Assembly (NCBI GenBank): GCA_031263025.1
Contig: JAISGO010000024.1
Coordinates: forward strand, 1 to 32,165
Direction: 5' to 3'
DNA: 32,165 nucleotides
Source: Coriobacteriales bacterium
GTDB lineage: Bacteria; Actinomycetota; Coriobacteriia; Coriobacteriales; UBA8131
The first letter of the stretch is position 1. Every line of letters starts with the position of its first letter. Below, one piece after another: positions 26,140-32,165 of this stretch. The position numbers were made by a program, and so were the translations under genes. The notes below the pieces were generated by a model. That model made no database searches. It saw nothing but the letters and a program-made list of their open reading frames with translations, and had not been told where the DNA came from.

Positions 26140-27102
26140 ATGCCGATCGACACTTTAGGGCGACATATCGACTATCTGCGGATCTCCGTGACCGACCGTT
26201 GCAACCTGCGCTGTCGCTACTGTATGCCAGAAGAGGGAGTGGCGCAGAAAAGCCATGACCAGATGTTAAGCCTTGAAGAGACCGTCAAAGTGGTCGAGCT
26301 CGCGGCCGAACTTGGTTTTCACCATATCCGTCTGACTGGGGGAGAACCCTTGGTCAGGCTGGGTATCATCGGCCTGGTAAGGCAGATCAAGGCAATCGCG
26401 GGGATAGAGAGCATCGCCATGACCACCAACGGCATTCTTTTGCCGAAATACGGCGCCAAGCTCAAAGCGGCCGGTCTTGACCGAGTTAATATCTCCCTTG
26501 ATAGCCTTGACCCTGCTGTCTACCGTATGATCACCCGTGGGGGCAAACTCGAAGATGCCCGCGCCGGCATCGAATGCGCCTTGGCTTTGGGCCTGACCCC
26601 GGTCAAGCTCAACGTCGTGGTAATCAGACGTCTGCAGCAAGATTTTAAGGCGATGGTTGAGCTCACTCGTGATGCGCCCTTACACCTGCGTTTCATCGAG
26701 TTCATGCCGGTGGGGCAGACCGAGTGGAGCCCGGATGACACCATCAGGAGCGCCGACCTGCTTGCCGCGCTGCCAGAACTTGTCCCGGTTGATCCTGCTG
26801 ACGACCCCACCGGCTGGGGCCCGGCGCGCTATTATCGTCTTCCCGACGCGGTCGGCACAGTCGGCTTCATCAGTTCGAATTCCCAGCATTTCTGCCAGCG
26901 TTGCAACCGTTTGCGCCTGACCAGCGACGGCATGTTACGCCCCTGCCTTTTTAGCGACCTCGAATACAACCTGCGTGATGCTTTACGCGAGAGGGGCCCT
27001 GCGGCTGCCCGGGCGGTCTTCGAGCAGGCGATCGCCGAAAAACCTGACCAGCATCACGACCGGGTGCACACTCAGCGCCCGATGACTGCGATTGGAGGAT
27101 AA
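26140..27102 (+). CDS. moaA: GTP 3',8-cyclase MoaA
   Basis: Radical SAM motif VTDRCNLRCRYCMP; C-terminal cluster FCQRCNRLRLTSDGMLRPCLF; terminal GG. Confidence 0.96.
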   Translation: MPIDTLGRHIDYLRISVTDRCNLRCRYCMPEEGVAQKSHDQMLSLEETVKVVELAAELGFHHIRLTGGEPLVRLGIIGLVRQIKAIAGIESIAMTTNGILLPKYGAKLKAAGLDRVNISLDSLDPAVYRMITRGGKLEDARAGIECALALGLTPVKLNVVVIRRLQQDFKAMVELTRDAPLHLRFIEFMPVGQTEWSPDDTIRSADLLAALPELVPVDPADDPTGWGPARYYRLPDAVGTVGFISSNSQHFCQRCNRLRLTSDGMLRPCLFSDLEYNLRDALRERGPAAARAVFEQAIAEKPDQHHDRVHTQRPMTAIGG

Positions 27103-27105
27103 ACC

Positions 27106-27609
27106 ATGCCAGAGCTCACCCATATCAACCATGAGGGCGCGGCCCATATGGTCGACGTCGGCGCTAAGCCGGTCAGCGAGCGGATCGCTCGGGCCGAGGG
27201 CTTCATCAGTATGCAGCCGACCACCCTGCAGATGATTATCGACGGCACCGCCAAGAAGGGCGATGTGCTGGCGGTGGCCCGGATCGCGGGCATCATGGCC
27301 GCCAAGCAGACGCCGCATCTGATTCCGCTGTGCCACCCTATTAATCTGACTAAAGCCGAGGTCGATTTAAGGCCGGTAGCGGCGGGGGAGAGAGCTGACG
27401 GGCAGGTCGGGGTAGAGGTGCGCTCACTCCTGAAAGTCAGCGGACAGACCGGCATCGAGATGGAAGCCTTGACTGCTTGTAGCATCGCCTGCTTGACCGT
27501 TTATGACATGTGTAAGGCGGTCGACCGCGGTATGGAGCTCGGGCCGATTCGTTTGCTCTTCAAAGACGGTGGTAAATCCGGGCGATGGGAGCGTGAGACA
27601 TGCAACTGA
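27106..27609 (+). CDS. moaC: Cyclic pyranopterin monophosphate synthase MoaC
   Basis: [62 protein letters not shown]. Confidence 0.96.
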   Translation: MPELTHINHEGAAHMVDVGAKPVSERIARAEGFISMQPTTLQMIIDGTAKKGDVLAVARIAGIMAAKQTPHLIPLCHPINLTKAEVDLRPVAAGERADGQVGVEVRSLLKVSGQTGIEMEALTACSIACLTVYDMCKAVDRGMELGPIRLLFKDGGKSGRWERETCN

Positions 27610-28082
27610 GGATAGCGCTCGTGACTTGTTCGACGACCCGTAGTCTAAAAGAGGACAGTGCCGGCGCGGCCTTGGATCAAGCTATCTTGGCGGCCGGCTG
27701 GCAGACGACCTCACACGTGGTCGTGAAAGATGAGCGCGAGCAAATCGCTTGCGCTATCAGGGCAGCCGCTGAGACAGCCCAGATCGTGATCACCTGCGGG
27801 GGCAGCGGACTTTCCCTAAGCGATGTCACTCCTGAGGCGACGGCAGAGGTATGCTGTCGCGAGGTACCCGGCATCGCCGAGGCGATCCGGGCCTACTCGA
27901 TGCAGAAGACCCATCGGGCAATGCTTTCCCGGGCTCGGGCCATGCAGATGGCCGACGGTACCCTGGTGATCAATTTCCCCGGCAGTGAGAAGGCGGCCAG
28001 GGAATGTTGGGAGGCGGTTTCAGACCAGCTCGAGCACGCAGTGAGAATGACCAATGGTGAGGGACATCCTACAATAGCTTAA
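27600..28082 (+). CDS. MogA/MoaB-family molybdopterin adenylyltransferase
   Basis: [58 protein letters not shown]; overlaps moaC by 10 nt. Confidence 0.92.
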   Translation: MQLRIALVTCSTTRSLKEDSAGAALDQAILAAGWQTTSHVVVKDEREQIACAIRAAAETAQIVITCGGSGLSLSDVTPEATAEVCCREVPGIAEAIRAYSMQKTHRAMLSRARAMQMADGTLVINFPGSEKAARECWEAVSDQLEHAVRMTNGEGHPTIA

Positions 28083-28110
28083 AGGCGACAAAAGACAACA
28101 GGAAGGTATT

Positions 28111-28554
28111 ATGATGGCAAAAGTCATATCGGTCAACACCTCAGTCAAAAAGGGGACGCGCAAGCACCCCGTCGATCAAATCGAACTTGCCTGCGAGGGC
28201 GGTGTAGTCGGGGATAGTCACGGCGACCTGATCAACCGCCAAGTGAGCTTTTTGGCCGATGAGAGCATAGACAAGATGCGCCCGGTATTGCCGACCTTGG
28301 CCAGCGGTGATTTTGCCGAGAATATCACCACCACGGGTATTGAGTTGCATACGTTGCCAGTTGGGACACTCCTACAGGTCGGCCCCGTACGCTTCGAGGT
28401 GACCCAAATCGGTAAGGAATGCCATGCTGGCTGTGAGATCCGTAAGATCGTCGGCAGCTGCATCATGCCCACTGAGGGGATTTTCGCTAAAGTCATTGTG
28501 CCAGGGACAGTCAAGGCCGGCGATAAGGTCGAAGTCTTGAAGAACGCTGCCTGA
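28111..28554 (+). CDS. MOSC domain protein
   Basis: GVVGDSHGDLINRQVSFLADESI; GDFAENITTTGIEL; VTQIGKECHAGCEI conserved Cys; GGAAGG RBS. Confidence 0.88.
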   Translation: MMAKVISVNTSVKKGTRKHPVDQIELACEGGVVGDSHGDLINRQVSFLADESIDKMRPVLPTLASGDFAENITTTGIELHTLPVGTLLQVGPVRFEVTQIGKECHAGCEIRKIVGSCIMPTEGIFAKVIVPGTVKAGDKVEVLKNAA

Positions 28555-28561
28555 GGCCGCC

Positions 28562-29056
28562 TTGATAGAGATCGTCAGCGGTGTTTCGGGCAGTGGTAAG
28601 ACCACATACTTATGTAAACTAATAGAGGAAGATAGTCTGGGCTTCATCACGCCGGCGCTATTCGAGGGCAAGAAGAAGACCGCCATCAGCTATCGGCTCT
28701 TACCCCAAGCCGATTTGTATCTGTTCGCCTGCGAAGCAGGTGATTCGGAAAAAGACCAATGCACAGGTTTGCATTGGCAAATTGATCCAGCAGCGATTTG
28801 TCAGATCAATGACTATATGGATATGTTGGAAGGACGGGCCGACCTCGCCGGCCGGAAAGTCTTCGTCGACGAGCTTGGCCCCTTAGAACTGCGCAACGGT
28901 CAGGGCTTACAAAGTGCCCTAGCTTTCTGCAAGAAACATGCGGCTGACGCTGACCTACAGCTAGAAGTAGTGATACGACCGAGTTTGGTTGACTCTTTCA
29001 TTGCTTACCTCGGTTTATCAGATAAATCTGATAATATATCTTATGTAAACTTATGA
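28562..29056 (+). CDS. THEP1-like P-loop NTPase in the molybdenum cofactor cluster
   Basis: Walker A GVSGSGKTT; GFITPALFEGKKKTAISYRL; Walker B-like VFVDELGPLEL; TTG start, 8 nt after the MOSC stop. Confidence 0.7.
   Translation: MIEIVSGVSGSGKTTYLCKLIEEDSLGFITPALFEGKKKTAISYRLLPQADLYLFACEAGDSEKDQCTGLHWQIDPAAICQINDYMDMLEGRADLAGRKVFVDELGPLELRNGQGLQSALAFCKKHAADADLQLEVVIRPSLVDSFIAYLGLSDKSDNISYVNL
29015..29034. repeat. Perfect inverted repeat inside the 3' end of the NTPase gene
   Basis: TTATCAGAT-AA-ATCTGATAA. Confidence 0.8.
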
Positions 29057-29082
29057 ATTCATACCCACGGCCATAGACACTC

Positions 29083-29088
29083 TACAAT
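29083..29088 (+). promoter_or_regulatory. Candidate -10 box of the GT4 gene
   Basis: TACAAT then ATAGCC (6 nt) then ATG 29095; no SD. Confidence 0.45.
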
Positions 29089-29094
29089 ATAGCC

Positions 29095-30312
29095 ATGCAT
29101 CCCACTCGCATCGCCCTGGCCTCCCTCAGCGTCAAACTCCCCGGTGAAGACCGGGGCTATAGCCGCTACCGTAGCCTTGCTGAGATACTAACAGCTGTGG
29201 GGTTTGAAGTCACCCTTATCACATCGACTTTCCAACATTGGTATAAGGCTCAACGCATACAGACTTCTTTTACAGGGTTGCCCTATCGCATCGCCGAGGT
29301 CTTTGAGCCGGGTTATAAGCGCAATATCGATTTGCGCCGGCTACGTTCGCATCATATCGCAGCTGTGAACATATGTACGTATTTTAGGAAACATCAGTTT
29401 GATTTGATCGTGGTCGAAACTCCTCCGCATGATTTTGCCTTGGCCTGTACTTCAGCAGCCTTAAAACAAGGTATTCCCTGTATCGTGGACATCAATGATC
29501 TGTGGCCAGAGGCGATGCAGGCTCGTTTTGACCCACCGCTGTTGGGGCGGATCGGTTATGCGCCGATTCGGCGCGCGGCCAAACGCTGCTTTAGCCAAGC
29601 GAGCGCGATCGTCGGCACATCAGATGGTTATGCAAATTATCCTGAACGACGCTATGGGATAGTGAAGCCCCATCTCACCGTCTATGTTGGATCTGAGCCA
29701 CCGGGCCCGATTGGGCCATCTCCCCTGCCAAAGCCGCCCGGCGAGCTTTGGATCAGCTATGCCGGCACCTTGGGAACCTCCTATGACCTGGAGACCTTGA
29801 TTAAGGCGGTCTGCCAGCTGCATTGCGAACCCCAAAGCCCGCAGCCTCAGCTGCAGATTCTAGGTGACGGGCCAGATCGGGAGAAACTACAAGCCCTCAC
29901 CGAAGAGCTCGGCGCCAAGGCTTATGTCCATTTTAGGGGCTATATGGAATATGAGCAGATGATGGCGGTTTTACGAAGTTCGGATATCTTGGTCAACTCT
30001 TTGGTCAAGGACGCACCACAAGCTCTGGTGAACAAACTCTCCGATTATCTTTTCGCTGGCCGCGCCCTCGTCAATACTGGTTCTGACGGCGAATTGCGCT
30101 CCCTCATAAGCGACTATCAAGTTGGCCTGAATGTGCCGGCCGCAGACGTTTCGGCCTTGGCTGAAGTGCTGCGCACGCTTTGCCAAGACGCTGCCTTGCG
30201 CAAGCGCTTCGCGGACAATAGCCGGGCCTTGGCCGAAGCCCGTTTTGACCGTCAGGTAGAATACCCTAAGATCATAAGTTTGATAGAGGAGTTGCTGCCA
30301 ACCAAGGGCTAA
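29095..30312 (+). CDS. Family 4 glycosyltransferase (WbuB-like)
   Basis: RIALASLSVKLPGEDRGYSRYRSLAEILTAVGFEVTLIT; IVDINDLWPEAM; LWISYAGTLGTSYDLETLIKAV; LQILGDGPDREKL; VHFRGYMEYEQMMAVLRSSDILVNSL. Confidence 0.88.
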   Translation: MHPTRIALASLSVKLPGEDRGYSRYRSLAEILTAVGFEVTLITSTFQHWYKAQRIQTSFTGLPYRIAEVFEPGYKRNIDLRRLRSHHIAAVNICTYFRKHQFDLIVVETPPHDFALACTSAALKQGIPCIVDINDLWPEAMQARFDPPLLGRIGYAPIRRAAKRCFSQASAIVGTSDGYANYPERRYGIVKPHLTVYVGSEPPGPIGPSPLPKPPGELWISYAGTLGTSYDLETLIKAVCQLHCEPQSPQPQLQILGDGPDREKLQALTEELGAKAYVHFRGYMEYEQMMAVLRSSDILVNSLVKDAPQALVNKLSDYLFAGRALVNTGSDGELRSLISDYQVGLNVPAADVSALAEVLRTLCQDAALRKRFADNSRALAEARFDRQVEYPKIISLIEELLPTKG

Positions 30313-30331
30313 GCTGTCCGCCTCTCCCCTG

Positions 30332-30988
30332 CTAGTTGAGCTTAGCCAAGACGGCAGTCAATATTGTGTCGCAGGCTCTAAAGACTTCTTGGTGCAAGTC
30401 GCTCGCTTCGCCAACCAAGGCCTTGGCCTCTCCCTGATCTCGGAGGTAGCGGGCATTTACCAAGACGTTGAGCTCGGCGGCCTCGAGGCTGGCCTTGCAC
30501 AAGGCCGCCGCACAACCGACATCCGAAAGTAGGCCAGGGCTTGTCTGCTCAAGATAGTCCAGGAGTAGGTAAGCGATCCGCGTGTCCAGCCACATGATAG
30601 TGAGCGGGGCATTAGCCGAACGGATGTAGTCAAGGTCAGAGGCAGTTTTTTGCTTTAAAGCCAGGCGCAGGGCATTGAAATTATCCGCATCGGCCGCGAT
30701 TAGCTGGAGGATCTGTCGTTGTAGGTCAGCGGCCTTAGCCTCAAGCTCCGCCATCGTTTGGCGACGTTCCCTGAATTTCTTCGATTTTGCGGTAATCGCC
30801 CCGGCCATCCGTCCCAGGGCCACGGCCAAGGCGCCAGCTAAAGCGGCCGCTCCCCCACCGCCTGGAGTCGCGGCACTGCTGGCAAGTTGATCTAAGAAAG
30901 GCCACTGTGAATCGCCTCGGGCGCAGCCGGTCGCGCCCGAGGATGAATCCGAACTAGAAGAGTCCACTGATGCGGCCGTTCTCGTCAA
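30332..30988 (-). CDS. Cyclodeaminase/cyclohydrolase family protein (FchA/FTCD-like)
   Basis: [46 protein letters not shown]; overlaps the 3' end of fhs by about 35 nt. Confidence 0.88.
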   Translation of the reverse strand: MTRTAASVDSSSSDSSSGATGCARGDSQWPFLDQLASSAATPGGGGAAALAGALAVALGRMAGAITAKSKKFRERRQTMAELEAKAADLQRQILQLIAADADNFNALRLALKQKTASDLDYIRSANAPLTIMWLDTRIAYLLLDYLEQTSPGLLSDVGCAAALCKASLEAAELNVLVNARYLRDQGEAKALVGEASDLHQEVFRACDTILTAVLAKLN

Positions 30989-32165
30989 CGTCGATCTTCT
31001 CGGCTGAGGGGCGTTTGGGCAAGCCGGGCATCGTCAAGACGTCCCCGGTGAGGGCAACGATGAAGCCAGCACCAGCGTTGACCTTGATCTCGCGCACCGT
31101 GATCGTGAAGCCTTTGGGCGCACCCAACAGGTCAGCTTGGTCAGAGAAGCTGTATTGGGTCTTCGCCACGCAGATCGGTAGGTCGGCAAAGCCGAGTTCG
31201 GTCAGGCGCGTGGCTTGTTTTGCGGCGGCTGCAGTCAAGCTGATAGCGTCCGCATGATAGACTTTTTGGGCGATCTGGCTCAGCTTGTCCTCGATACTGC
31301 CATCGAGTTGATAGGCATAGGAGAAGTCATTGGGCTGCTCGCAGAGTTCGAGTACTTGTTCGGCTAGGGCCTCGCCGCCGGCGCCGCCTTTGGACCAGAC
31401 TTCGGAAAGGGCGACGTTGACGCCGAGTTCGCGGCATTTATCCTCGATCAGCTTCAGCTCGGCGTCGCTGTCCTCTGTGAAGCGATTGATGGCGACGACC
31501 GCCGGGAGCTTATAGACTTGGGTGATATTGGCGACGTGTTGGAGGAGGTTGGGCAGGCCGGCGGCGAGATCCCCGTCACCGTGGTGTTTGAGGGCGCGCA
31601 CGGTGGCCACTATCACCACCGCGTCGGGTTTAAGCCCGCCGAGGCGGCATTTGATGTCCAAGAACTTCTCCGCACCGAGGTCGGCGCCGAAGCCGGCCTC
31701 GGTAACGCAGTAGTCGCCGAGACGCAGGGCCGCCTTGGTCGCGATCAGGGAGTTACAGCCATGGGCAATATTGGCAAAAGGGCCACCGTGGATGAAAGCC
31801 GGTGTGCCTTCCAAGGTTTGTACCAGGTTAGGCGCCAAGGCGTCTTTGAGCAAAGCGCACATCGCGCCCTCGGCTTTGAGGTCGTGGGCGCAGATGGGCT
31901 CACCCGAGCGGTTGTAGGCGACAATGATATGGGCCAGACGGTCTTTTAGGTCAGAGATACTGGTGGCGAGGCAGAAGATGGCCATCACTTCGGAAGCGAC
32001 GGTGATCTCAAAGCTATCCTCACGCGGCACTCCTTGTTTGGCGCCGCCTAGACCGTCGACCAAGTGGCGCAGCTGGCGGTCGTTCATATCCACCGCACGC
32101 TGCCAGGTGATCGACTTGGGATCGATGTCAAGCTCGTTGCCTTGTTGGATATGGTGATCAAGCAT
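30954..32165 (-). CDS. fhs: Formate--tetrahydrofolate ligase (N-terminus beyond window edge)
   Basis: [117 protein letters not shown]. Confidence 0.97.
   Translation of the reverse strand: MLDHHIQQGNELDIDPKSITWQRAVDMNDRQLRHLVDGLGGAKQGVPREDSFEITVASEVMAIFCLATSISDLKDRLAHIIVAYNRSGEPICAHDLKAEGAMCALLKDALAPNLVQTLEGTPAFIHGGPFANIAHGCNSLIATKAALRLGDYCVTEAGFGADLGAEKFLDIKCRLGGLKPDAVVIVATVRALKHHGDGDLAAGLPNLLQHVANITQVYKLPAVVAINRFTEDSDAELKLIEDKCRELGVNVALSEVWSKGGAGGEALAEQVLELCEQPNDFSYAYQLDGSIEDKLSQIAQKVYHADAISLTAAAAKQATRLTELGFADLPICVAKTQYSFSDQADLLGAPKGFTITVREIKVNAGAGFIVALTGDVLTMPGLPKRPSAEKIDVDENGRISGLF

Noticed and set aside
28608-29052. Direct repeat CTTATGTAAACT near both ends of the NTPase gene
   Set aside because: Only 12 nt; many 12-mer pairs are expected by chance in a 32-kb window, and the copies are in different reading frames.

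Overview
The window is about 32 kb of GC-rich, mostly chromosomal (housekeeping-like) sequence, probably from an actinobacterium. A Coriobacteriia-like lineage is only a guess, based on whiA, a SARP, a GlfT2-like enzyme and LuxR content. Order of content: 3' part of an HtrA/DegP-type serine protease; glf (UDP-galactopyranose mutase), GT2 glycosyltransferase, LytR-CpsA-Psr protein; tRNA with CAU anticodon; whiA-purB-murC-murB-ftsQ/divIB; a small ribbon-helix-helix (RHH) protein divergent from a SARP/BTAD regulator; secA; GlfT2-like galactofuranosyltransferase and acyltransferase; fakA-type DAK2 protein; recG; an isolated HycI/HyaD-type hydrogenase maturation protease; ffh; a PF12897-type aminotransferase; a LuxR-type regulator; a moaA-moaC-mog-MOSC-NTPase cluster; a GT4 glycosyltransferase; fchA-like cyclodeaminase and the C-terminal part of fhs. 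I saw no CRISPR array, transposase, phage or obvious defence system. The most interesting signals are non-coding: a 60-bp perfect zero-spacer palindrome between ftsQ and the RHH gene; repeated ATACTAT half-sites plus nested dyads in the RHH/SARP intergenic region; a 20-bp-arm inverted repeat after htrA; several dyads between the LuxR gene and moaA; and a recurring -10 box placed 6-8 nt before the start codon, suggesting leaderless transcripts. No database search was possible; family names come from motif recognition in the supplied translations.
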